DNA of 64,000 bases from Angiostrongylus vasorum (taxonomy: Eukaryota; Nematoda; Chromadorea; Rhabditida; Metastrongylidae), in NCBI GenBank assembly GCA_018806985.1, contig JADANN010000202.1, forward strand, positions 2,154,001 to 2,218,000, given 5' to 3'. A model generated the notes under the pieces. It made no database searches. It was not told the DNA's origin and worked only from the letters and a program-made list of their open reading frames with translations. Each line of letters starts with the position of its first letter. The stretch's first letter is position 1. This document shows, piece by piece, positions 37,685 through 48,725 of this stretch. The translations under genes and the position numbers were made by a program.

Positions 37685-38656
37685 TCTTATTTTGTTGCCA
37701 GAAATAAAGCAGAAAAAAAGGCAAGGCATAAATTGAAAAGGATAACGGCGAAAATTCCCTGTGTGTTTTCTTAGGTGTTGGTGGTTTAGTGGGTATCCCT
37801 CTTAAGTATCACCTGCAACACCTGTCTTTCCATTGTTTGTTTAGTGATTCGAGAGGGAGCTGGCAAAGCCCCCCAACCGCTTGTGCAGTCCTCGTCGTGT
37901 GTCGGATTAGCGCAGTGGAACCTGAACATTCATAGGGGACACAAAGAATATCATACCTTGCACTTTGTTAGACTATTAAGCCAGGAAGAGATTGTTATTA
38001 AAAAAAACATATCTTGTTTTTGAATGTAGTAAAAAAAAACCGGATTTTATAACTAGTCCTTTCAATTATACCTTTCCTCCTGATGACCTTTATATGACTC
38101 TTTATCACATCTTAAGCAACACAAAAAGCCGTCCAATCCATTCGCTGTCACCTTTTGTGAGTTGATGAGCATGGGAACCGATCTTACCTTCCTTCTCAAG
38201 ATCCACTATAATGGGAAATTCACCTGAAGACATTAAGGAGACAGAAACGTTCTTTTCGGGCATGCAAAGAATGCTAAAGGAGAGAATGGAACATGGGAAC
38301 GAAGTGAAAACCCTAGGCGATTCGAAAATTGGTTACCGACGAGATACTTGCCACTCAATCCGTAGCTTGTGCTCGTTGCCTGAATACACAGAAGTGATTA
38401 GAACATGGCTATGAGATACTGAATGATAGAAATATGGGAAAACAAATGCTGAGAAACTGTCACAACCATTGAACAATCCAATATTTCGTTTTGAACATCA
38501 CCGTTGTGCTTTACTTTTTTTTTTTCTTTGTAAAGATTGGAAAACATCCTATTGATGGAAAGTAAACGTATTTCTATGCAATCTTCCCAATAGCTTTTTA
38601 GTTTAAGAACAAGATTTAATCGAAAGAGCAATTCTTCTCAAATGACAGCACTTTTT

Positions 38657-38943
38657 GCTCCGTTCAGATCTAAGCAACATGGTATTTATTGTATTGTCGG
38701 CAGTTCAGTAGGCGGTTCACAGGTGATTCAGAGTCGGGATATGGGCCCTGTCCGCTAGAGGAGAAGACTGGCCCTTCGTCGGGTGGGTGTTGATGATGAG
38801 CTCCGCTCAGATTTAAGCAACTTGGTATTTCTTGTAGAGTCGACAGTTCTGTAGGGTGGGGGGAGTTCATAGGTGATTCAGAGTCGATAAGTGGGTCCTA
38901 TCCTTTAGAGGAGAAGACAAGCCCTTCGTCTGATGTTGATGAT
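38657..38943. repeat. Two-copy tandem repeat, unit about 143 bp
   Basis: Unit 1 (38657-38799) and unit 2 (38800-38943) share 'gctccg(t/c)tcagat', 'taagcaac', 'ggtattt

' type text, 'aggtgattcagagtcg', 'agaggagaagac' and 'cccttcgtc'. They differ by scattered substitutions, so the duplication is not recent. No coding frame runs through both. Confidence 0.75.
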
Positions 38944-40423
38944 GTTCATGCGAATGGCAACGTCGACGGCATGATGCGTCACACTGTGCTGGCCGTTTGT
39001 CGTCAAAGGTTGTTACGACACGCCGATCAACGAGCGCCTGACACAAATGTCATTACCATCACCAGCATGTACGTAACGAATTCTATTCATTTTTCATATC
39101 AGTGCCGACTTTTCCCGCCAGTGTTGCAAAAAAAACTAACCTCTTCTCAAAAATATTCACCTCGGTTTGATAGCATGGTTCTTATCAGTGCGTTTTTATC
39201 TCATCATCGCCAGTAAAGAAAACCATAGTAAGTTGCTTACTTAGGCTGAAAATATATGGGCATCTAAAAACCTACGATTATTTCATCTTAAGATTCGACA
39301 AAGATCCATTCAAATGACGGAAATTTGATAAGCTCATAGATAAATAAATAGAGCTAACAACCTTTTGTTCCCAAGTTTCACCTCATTGATTTGTTTACAG
39401 GCTTTTCTACATGTTGGACGTTTCGTTCGCAAGTTGCAGATTTTCTGCTATATCCCCAAATTTTTCTTGGTGCGTGTGCTTCGTTGTGCTGAGGACGATC
39501 AAAAACGTAGCGTTCGTGTTAGCCTCATTGGTGGGGAGGCAGTTGACATTGACAGGTTCTTTCGTTGGGCGACTTACTGTAACTCGTCGCAGCAGTCATC
39601 GTAGAGCATCATTTTAAATACCTTAATCATGACCGTAAATTAATAGTTAGGAAGTGAGTAGTGAAATAAAACATCCAGAAGAAAAGAGTTAGGCACACTC
39701 CCAGAGAAGATTAACAAGCTGTATTAAACCACAAAAGTGCTTGAAACTTCATAAACACTAAAACAACAAGAAATTACCTTGTATTTAGTAGAACGCTGTA
39801 ATCGTATGGGACTTGCAATGCTCACTTCATTTCGTTCTCAACTTTTAAGTCAAGAAGCTGTTCTATTTTACTGACCCACAACAACTCAAGCGCTAGGGAG
39901 TAATCATATCTAGTTAGTTGTGCTTGACCTCATCTTGGACCGACAAAGGCGGTTCTCAGCAATAAAGTGGGTCGGCCATAAATGTTTTATAGAAGCAATT
40001 AGATCGCTTGTTGTGACAAAAGTCGTACTTCGTTGGTTAGGTAATGTGTAAGGGCAGGTATTAGCTCAACGTCATCTTCTTCTTCTTAATAAACACTCAA
40101 AACTTATCTCGGTTTCACGTCTATTTATTTATTACCAATTCTATTATCCATCCTCACAATGGTTTTTCCAAGCTGAGATAGAGCATGTTGCTTAGTGTGC
40201 AATTGGAAAGTGCTACGGAGACCATATCACCAGTAGGGTCACGAACATGTACTACATTTTTGTTTCGAAACCCAAACGTAGGCTAAAAATCGTTGCCATT
40301 ACAAAGGAATTAGTCACAATGAGGCACCTTTTCCAAAAACAAGACACTTCGCGATTGTCTGTGAGAGGGTCCGAGAATGCCCTAACAGACATTACTGAAA
40401 ATCCAAGCAGAAATATACCAGCT
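38944..40423. other. Intergenic, nothing recognised
   Basis: Two overlapping ORFs near 39365-39617 are open in different frames, which argues against either being real. No repeat or RNA gene was recognised. Confidence 0.4.
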
Positions 40424-40696
40424 AACTTCAACGAAGCTGAGATATTTGCAAAACTCTGGACCGCAGGTGCCTATGGTGGGGGAACGAACGCGCTATTGTC
40501 CTTTCCGGGGAGTAACGCGTTCACCACCACACCATGCGGGTCCTTCGTTTCTGAGAGCTGAGAGACAGGCGAAACGAAGGACCCGCATGGTGTGGTGGTG
40601 AACGCGTTACTCCCCGGAAAGGACAATAGCGCGTTCGTTCCCCACCATAGGCACCTGCGGTCCAGAGTTTTGCAAATATCTCAGCTTCGTTGAAGT
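40424..40696. repeat. Near-perfect inverted pair of SINE family C
   Basis: The left arm is 40424-40551 and the right arm 40571-40696, with a 19-base spacer. By eye the arms match throughout except for one length difference in a G/C run (five G at 40478-40482, four C at 40640-40643). The tRNA-like heads ('gacccgcatggtgtggtggtg') meet at the centre. The ORFs 40247-40561 and 40721-40521 are created by this palindrome. Confidence 0.93.
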
Positions 40697-41762
40697 TATA
40701 TTTCGCAATATACCCTGCCATTAAAAAGAGTAGGCAGTAAAATAAAAAGCGGTAAACATACCAGCTAAATTAAAATTGTGCTGGGTCCTGAAGAATCTTC
40801 ATTGAAATAGTCCATGCAAGCACCAATGTGACTATCGTTTAGTTGTTTATGCAGTTGTTTTGAATCACACGACCTTATAAAGACAGCAGTTGACAACTCC
40901 AATGAAGTTGTCAAAATGCCTGAAAAATTGATCCAGTGCTTTTTTATGAGAAGAACAATTTCTTCTACAAAGGATTAGGTTGTTATCGTCAATATGAAAT
41001 CTTCTCACTGAATATATTCATGGTAAAACCAGCGAAAGTTTCTGAAAAAATAATAGCTTGTGTCATCTCCGGATTCCCAACACTGTGAGGCGTTTACTTA
41101 CTAAATAAGTGGAGATGTTAAAAAATTGCGAATCTCTTAGACAAGTATTAAAGTTTCGCAATAGACAGTTGGGAACGAAAAATTCTCATAGAGCTATCAT
41201 CTTGTGAGAGGGTCGGTGTTAAATTGTCACTGATGACATTTGGGAAAAATCCTTGGTCCACACGGAGCATATTTGGAACAATAACCAAGCAAAGACTGCT
41301 CTAATAAGATTTTCTTCTTGAAAGAATGGAAACCAGTGCCGAATAGTAGTGAGACCTCCTCTACTAAAGATTTTCGGTTCGTTTCTTGAACACCATCAAA
41401 GAGTTGCATTTGGATATCCCGTTTGCTATGTCAACAACGTGCCGCGCTTGCTTCGTCATCAAATGCAAAAAGGGGATATTGAAGTAAGTTAAATTGCAAC
41501 CCAGAAAGACCAAGGTATTGAAAGTAGTTCAAGAAAAGGGAACAGGAGCGTTGCAAGTGTAACCCTCTTCTACCAGCCTTATCGGGTAAGTGATGTAATC
41601 CCTTTAGTCCTTGCCAGTGTATGAAAATGACTGCTACAACTTTTCAGTTCTCTAATCCCCAATAGGGAGGCATGACATTATAGCTTCAGCTGTACGGGCT
41701 AATCCAGGCGGTAACTAAAGCTATGAAAATTGTGGAAAATTAGGAGTAGTAAGACCGTCAGA

Positions 41763-42048
41763 GGGGCGCGTGGTGCAGTGGTCGGAGGCGCCTTGCAACA
41801 CACACGTGGAATTGATCCCCCGCGCGCATGGCCCTCCAAGCCTTCCATCCCTCCGGGGATCGGCAAATTGGTACTAAACTTGTCTGGGAGGTTAGCAGCA
41901 CTGGCACGATACATCGGTAGGCCACCGCAGGTCATTGTAAAGGCCAGATATGCATTCAATCACCTCCAAACGATGCTTAATGAAGTCGAATACATGGCGA
42001 ATCCCTCAGGGATTGATCAACGCCGTGAGCTTTATCTTTTATCCTTAA
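41763..42048 (+). repeat. SINE family A copy, well preserved
   Basis: Starts GGGGCGCGTGGTGCAGTGG with an A-box match, has a B-box-like GGAATTGATCC, then 'ctccggggatcggcaaattgg', 'acttgtctgggagg', 'taggccaccgcaggtcattg' and 'gattgatcaacgccg'. The 175-residue ORF over it is SINE plus flank. Confidence 0.88.
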
Positions 42049-44452
42049 TAAGACCGTCACGCACCACTGAGACCTCAGGACTCTTAGAATGGAGAAAAGA
42101 TCGCGCAATACTGTTACAGTTCCGTACGCTTTGTCATACCTCCTTCTATTGTTCGTCATCACTTATGTTCATCAATGTCAACTCAGACGAGATCCTGGCA
42201 ATCTTCGTTCGTCAACTTTCGCGTCGTAGGACATCCGTTATCATCAGTTGTTATTGAACAACATGTGCAGTTTGGACGTTTCAATAAATGTGGAGGAAAG
42301 GCTAGTACAATGGATTTTAGACCGGACACTTTCGAATAATGCACCGAAAATACAGTGGCAAATATTGTTCTGCGCTCATATCCATAGCACTCCCTATAGA
42401 TGGATATTTTTTTTCTGAGAAAAAAGAGAAATCATCGCAAGTTGTAAGAATCGACTAACCGCACAACTCACACAAAACCAATCATGTCCTCAGAAATAAA
42501 ACTTGATAGCTCTTTAGCACATCAATAGTGCTATTATCACGTAATGAATCACTATCTTCTTGCAAATATTCTCTCCCGTTAGAAGCCGAAGAGCAAGTCA
42601 TGCCAGCTTCACATAAGAAGGAAAGTGTAAATGCTATGAGAAGATTCTCAACTAATTCTCTTCTGACGCTAAAGTGGAAAAACAGATCATTTTGAATTCA
42701 GAACACCACCAAGTGATATTTTCGTGGAGAAATAATAGACTGGCTTTAAAGAATTTCTACAGGAGGTTTTACAAGAAGAACCACGAAGATGCAGCTCTTC
42801 CTCTTATCTCATCCTAAGACAATAGTATCTTTCAAAACAGTTTTTCAAAATTAACAGAGATTTCACTCTGTTGGGATGAAGGCATTTTACATACTGATGG
42901 GAAAAATTCCTACCCTGCTTTTCTGAGAACATGCTCGTAAATGCCTATAAAGCAGAGGAAACACTCAAAGCTGAGGTCGTAAAGAAGAATATTGTAAGTC
43001 TGAAGAGAAGCGGTTCTCTCATTGTAGAGTCCACAGCTTTGTGGTGTTTGAGTGCTTAGTGAATATGGTGAAAGCAATATGAAAGTAAGAATGTACAGAA
43101 CTAGGTGGTCATCATGGATCATTAAAAGAAGACTCCAGCAACTGAGAACACTGTTTTCCCTTGTCTGATTCAGTAAATGACAGAACGTCTTGATCAAAAC
43201 CATGTTCAGAACTTTGAAAAGAGTCGTCAACAACCACACAGACTGACCGAGAATTCTGGACACTACAGAACGTTTGAATGCATAACATAACGACGAACTG
43301 CGCAATTTAGGGGGACCATAGATGGATAAGAAGAGCAACCAAAAGCTTGCACGAATTGCCTAAGAAGACCATTTAATAGAGGAGTGGACTCTTTGTTAGC
43401 TGACGTCTGACAGTTGAGTAGGATTTCTTGAGATCATTGATTGGCACTTGCAAGCACCACCGTGCACGGAACAAACTCCCTTTGTTGACTTTCACCAAGT
43501 ACTGTGACGAGTAAGAATTGTGTTTTGATCAGATCACTCCTGTGATGAATTATCCAACTCATAAGAAAGATTATCTGATTACTTCTTATCTGATTATTAT
43601 TGAAGAAGAGTTTACAATAAGTGCGATGCAATGCGCCTTGTCACTATGACTGGTAGCATTTTATAAGGCAATTTGAAGGGTACAGCTTTCTGCAATTGTT
43701 AAGCTTCATTGTCAAAGGAACTGCGGTGGCTTCCTCTTTTAAATAACTGCAAATGCATAACTGTGATTGTATTTTATAACTACATTCTACAGATTGATTC
43801 CAAGTTCCCAAGACCGACTTTCTATTAGCCTCGTCATTGAATGACAATTCAGTGTTTATCTTCGACGACCTCGTGTTTGCTTATCGAAGAAAAAACAGTG
43901 ATTACGAGTTCTTCGATGACAAAGTAATAGAGAGTTTTAACCCATAACAATTTGCTGGTGCAGGTTATCACGTAGTCTACTCATGAGCACTCTTCTACTT
44001 TGTTACTACGCAAAAATACTCATTGACTCTTGATAAAACTCTGATAATACTATGTTGATGAAAAGCAAAACATTGTCGTTGCAGAGAGCGATTTTTTTTC
44101 AAAGGTGCTGAAATTTCAGAAGGAACTGCGTAGTGCTCGATATAGACCAACTATTTGACTACATATCTACTCACAAATTCGGATCAAGCGCTAGTGTTTG
44201 CTTCGCTTTTGTGAGGCTGTCATTCATTTGAATTCAGCTCTTGCATCCTTCTTTACTCGAATAGCACAACCAACATCGTATCTAACACAATAAAAGATAA
44301 AGTGAACAACACGTGGGCCGGTCCCACTCCCTTACATCACGGTGAGTAGCCTTTCTGATCATTATGGCGTCTATTTAAAAGTTTGATCTTCATTGATGCT
44401 TTAGCCTTCTTTTCCACCGAATAATTAAAATATTCTTGTATAAAATACGTCC
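42049..44452. other. Intergenic, one PLE-type fragment only
   Basis: A 142-residue minus ORF (43338-42910) has no splice context or resemblance I recognise. At about 43790-43890 a reversed piece of the PLE-type terminal text ('gaccgactttctattagcc', 'gacgacctcgtgtttgcttatcg') is visible. Confidence 0.4.
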
Positions 44453-45462
44453 AGGCTCTTAGGAAGGCGAAATCGCCGAAATGTCAGCCATCGACCAACA
44501 ACAACGACAACAACAAAGAAGACCTATACCAACCTCGCATCAGCTAAAGAAGATCAGTTTATAAGAACATATAAATAAATATATCAACAATCTATGTCGA
44601 GGTTTATAGAAAGTCGGTCTTTTGAGTTATTAGAAGATAAAGCAAATCCCAAGACGGGCTTTGTTTTAACCTTGTCATTGATCAAGAATTCAGTACTTTT
44701 CTTGATGAGGAAACACGTTGTTAGTTTTAACCATCAAGCACAAATTGGAAGGATGGCAATGGGACACCGAATGGCATCAAACATTACCATTGCCCTTATG
44801 TTTAAGGTTGAAGCTCCAGTAACCGATCTCGGGCCATTGCTCTACTACAGTTATATAGATGATTGCTTTGTCATTTACTTCCTAAAAGAGGAAATGGACA
44901 AATCTTTTGAGTTATTGAATGAGCAGTCAGAATCACTACAGACAAACCGAAAGAAAAGTGGCTTCCGTTTCTAAACATTTGAATTAACCTGAGATTGGTG
45001 TAGAGGAAAAACCACGCCCTTAAACGATAATTCTATTCAAAATAAGATCCCGTTTATCCTGCCTTCATTTCCAGCGAAATAAGTGCATTTATAAAAAGTT
45101 GCTTAAGAAAGGCCGTTCTAGAGAACTTGGCAACAACGGTTGAAATACCACCGGACACTCTAAGACGCCGGCTAGATCGCAACCGCCTATGTGACCGTGT
45201 ATGCACGAAGCAAAATTGCAATATAATATGCCATAGCGGTAGAGACGGTGATTGCATGAGTTTGCGTACGGCTGATCTCTTGCAAAAGCATCTGGGAAGG
45301 AATACGCTGGCGAAATGGGCAAACCACACTGCGTCCATATGGAAGAACACCTAGTCGGTAAATTTAAATTGAAACCAAGCACTCCACTAGGCGCGCATAT
45401 AATACTTAAATATAACGGAGAACGTATTGAAGTATCATGCGTTTTGGTGCATGGTGACAAAA
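44453..45462 (+). mobile_element. Penelope-like element relic with 5' terminal repeat
   Basis: The hammerhead-like motif (44453-44489) is followed by the terminal block 'accaacctcgcatcagc' to 'agaaagtcggtcttttga', then coding relics. From 44594 a broken reverse transcriptase reads MGHRMASN and YSYIDDCFVIY (the Y-I-D-D catalytic box, about 44850-44880). After frame changes comes the C-terminal part (RRRLDRNRLCDRVC, GRDGDCM, then EEHLVGKFKLKPSTPLG), the linker and GIY-YIG-like region typical of Penelope-like elements. Several frame shifts make it inactive. The coding text runs straight into RTE sequence at about 45462. Confidence 0.82.
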
Positions 45463-46345
45463 AAAACCCATGGTGCGAAAGCGAAAAATTGAATTGGATG
45501 GCTCCCTCTCGTTGCAGAGACCACCTCGTACGTATACCTTGGGCCTTCAATGAACATGGAAAATAACATGAAGGAGGAACTAGATAGAAGAAGGAGAGCA
45601 GCTTGGGCCGGATTCGGGCCTCTGGGAAAAGCATCGACCAACTGAAGGACTCGAAAATCCGCGCTCATCGCTTCCATTCTACGGTCCTTCCTGCGCTCTG
45701 TTATGCTGCACAGATGTGGGCTGGTACTTCAGCCACGTCAAGAATACTCCGCACTACACACAGAGCACTCGAGCGATGTATGTATCAAATATAATTGGCA
45801 CTCCCAATGTCAAGCCGGAATGCGAAACTCTGGTTTTCGAAATCTGTCACATCTTCGAGATCCAGGAGAACATACATCGATAGCGAAACAGAGATGAGCC
45901 GGTCGCATAATGAGAAGAACAGACGACAGATGGACGAAAAGAACTGAAGAGTGGACTCCACGAGAATGCAAAACTCCCCTAGGACGGCCACCTACACGTT
46001 GAGCGGTCGTGTTCGTAAAAAATGTGAATCAGCTGTACCCACAGCTGTAGTTATTTTACAGATCACGATATGTGGTTCGAACGCGTTACTATGCTCGAAC
46101 AAGACCGCTACCATGGACGGCGATTGCGAGGGAAAGAAACGAATGGCAAATGTGCTGGGGCTTGCACAACTAATGAGACGGACCATCCAAGTAAGGATCC
46201 AAGTAGATAAGGTATTGAAAAAGTCAACATCCTCACACAGGAACCCAGAATGTCAGGGCACAAAACTGTTGAAGCCTTTTTGGATAAATCCCAGAAATTG
46301 AAAACTGAACCGCAAAGAGGAGTTAAGTTGTGATCACGCGTGGCC
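45462..46345 (+). mobile_element. RTE-type 3' fragment
   Basis: Begins NPWCESEKLNW, the same text as at 61595 (NPWCENEQIE). It continues with 'RRRRAAW'-like text, FHSTVLPALCYAAQMWAG (45673-45726), LRTTHRALERC (45747-45779), 'RIMRRTDDRW'-like text (about 45905), and a tail ending near 46345. Frames shift repeatedly. This subfamily differs from the 16376 copy. Confidence 0.85.
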
Positions 46346-46581
46346 TCGCCCATACCTGGGGCTGATTCTTTAACCATAACCAGGCATGTTTCTCGCACTT
46401 TGCAGATGGTCTCCATCAAATAACTGGAAGATTCACAACGAACAAGACAACCGGTGTTTAAAAGAAGCTGATTATTATGCGAATGAAAAATTTATGTATT
46501 AAGTTTTGTCTGCTGGAAATGAAATGTCTGCTGCTACGAAAGTGAATGGTTGAGCAGACTGCATGTCAATTTGACCATTCC

Positions 46582-46680
46582 AGGCTCTGAAGAAGGCTAA
46601 ACCGCCGAAACGTTGGCTATTGTGTGTTAAAAACGCTTTAGTAACAACTTCGTGTTTACTCATCAAGAAAAAAGGGGAAT
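46582..46680 (+). repeat. Hammerhead-like motif and terminal fragment
   Basis: Motif at 46582-46619 (AGGCT, CTGAAGA, hairpin, GAAACGTT, GGCT), followed by 'aacaacttcgtgtttactcatcaagaa', a form of the downstream text shared by other copies. No PLE coding text adjoins it. Confidence 0.55.
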
Positions 46681-46779
46681 CCGTAAAAGATTCTCCATGT
46701 GTTGGACACTATTAAGCGTCATAGAAGTCGCGTAATGTACGCTTCGACATTAAAATCAGTTCCATTGGCCTAATAATGC

Positions 46780-46930
46780 ACCGGATCGAAGATTTTATCC
46801 TCCCAAATAACTCTTGTAGCGATTTTTCGATCGCAGAGGATACAGAATTTTATTGGCACGAGCGTAGGGTCAAACTAAAGACCATATATTGTAGCGGTTC
46901 TCTAACCATTGGGTGACACGCGCCTATACG
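46780..46930 (-). repeat. SINE A-like fragment
   Basis: Only the head half is present, reversed: 'cgagcgtagggtcaaac' (B-box region) and 'ggttctctaaccattgggtgacacgcgcc' (A-box region). The region 46931-47649 shows nothing recognised. Confidence 0.5.
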
Positions 46931-47649
46931 AACTACTTATTTGAATGCTTGCATGGCCTATCTTCACTGGCAATTCAGGTCCTAGCATATTTTCCACCAG
47001 CTTTCTCTCGCGCTAGCATCATCCATGGTGATAGTCTGCTTCGAACTCGGTGACGTCCGCGCACACATTCAGAATTCCTGAAAGCGTTCGAATGAAGATG
47101 GTTGACGTTAGCCACGAACACTTACGCTCATATTTTGGGCACGCCTACCTCAGATCAAAAAAAATCGGCCTGAGATATGAAGGGAGGTGAGGCGTGATCA
47201 CAAGACCCTCCCCTTTGCGACTCATTCTTGCATTCTTGGAATTTTTTCCAAACGCCTCCACAGTTGTTAGGTATGTGGTACAAACTGCTCATCCAGTTTA
47301 GCTCAAACATTTAGGTGGTTGGAATTCAACCAAATGACACAACAAAGGCAATTCAGTGGTGCTGGCATACAATGAGACATAGAAGAGAATCACAATCAGC
47401 AGTTTTTGTCCACATGGATGCGTCATCGTGTTTATCGTAACGCTTATTTCCTATATACTGAGTCGAACAGGACACGTAGTCCACCCTATGTAGTGTACAT
47501 GCACCATAAACATAAAACTTTGAAGTTGCCATTTAGTCTGAGTTCGGAGTACACCATAAAGATTTCAGACTGCTGCTGTTCCTTAAAGAAAGGACGTTAC
47601 ACTATTCCTACCAATAACAATAATAATACTAAAATTCTATTTTCTTTCA

Positions 47650-47990
47650 CATGACCTGTATTAACATCTATTGCACGGATCCCAACAGTTCTTCCACTGC
47701 ATTCTTTTTCTCACCCCATTACCCATTAAGGTTTTCCAATTCTCTTGAGAGTTAGTTTACTGCTTGAGAACTTCTTCTTTGCTTTGTTAATCTCGTTCAA
47801 CGGTGGTTGAGTCGGATTTTCCACTCCGAACATCCACCCTCAGGACATTTGTGCTAGAGCGTTCCAAGGCTTTGTGGATCGGATAGAGCTTCCCAGGCAA
47901 GTCTTGTAGCAATTCCCGGATGGACGGGAGGCTTCGTTCGCCCAGGGCATCATCGAAAAAAGAAATCCGGGTATAATGAGTGGCATCACA
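47650..47990 (-). repeat. SINE family B copy, diverged
   Basis: 'gacctgtattaacatctattgcacggatcccaacagttcttcc' parallels other B copies, then 'ggttgagtcggattttccactccg', 'ctagagcgttcc', 'gtagcaattcccggatggacgggaggcttcgttcgccc'. The head is damaged. Confidence 0.55.
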
Positions 47991-48725
47991 ATGATCGCTA
48001 CCCACACTCTACCGTTGTCTAATATTTATTATTAATGTTTCATTTATTATTCAATTTCCCTTCGATTTTAACATTCTGTTGCTATTCTTTCTACGATGGC
48101 CACATTTCCGATTATGGTGCTTCACCAACATAGCAATAATAGAATCTTATTGGCCATCGTAATGCATAGATCTGATGAGAAACATAAACAGGGAAGAGAA
48201 CACAAATCGGTTTAGAACAGTGAACGGCAACGAGTTTTTCACCGCACAAGAATTTCATACCGTATACGAGGAAGGAATCATTAAATATTCAATGAAAAAT
48301 GAAGAGCTACGGAACAGCAAGTCAACAATATCACTTTGATGAATAAAAGCACGGAATTCAACGTCAGATAATTAATGATCGACGCACAGCACCTGTATAT
48401 TTTACCAGAGTAGTCGAAGTCTGCAAACTGCCATAGCATAGCCTCCGGAGAGAATCACAACTTAAATGTCCAACCAATAATTTCGGACGTTAGAAAGTGC
48501 GCCGATCTGATATGAACGATAACTGATAAAAAGGAGAAAAAAGCAAGAACTAAGCAACGTTGAAGAGAGACGCATTTGTGAGGCATGGCTATACAGGCGA
48601 CGTTAGACACGGCTTGGAGTTACATTGAAATGCTTCATAATAAAAGAGGAAAACGTTTCATCTAGCATCGAACTTTAAAGAAACTGGCAAAGGATTTCCG
48701 TAGCCCAAATAAGTCGTGATATTGA

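Noticed and set aside
40247..40721. ORFs on both strands over the palindrome
   Set aside because: Both read the same inverted SINE sequence and share the peptide ELFAKLWTAG-like text because of the repeat.
41730..42257. 175-residue plus ORF as a gene
   Set aside because: It translates a SINE A copy and its flank; the same peptide text recurs wherever SINE A occurs.
44594..44974. Intact reverse transcriptase gene
   Set aside because: The ORF starts inside the domain, lacks the 5' half and is followed by frame shifts; it is a PLE relic.
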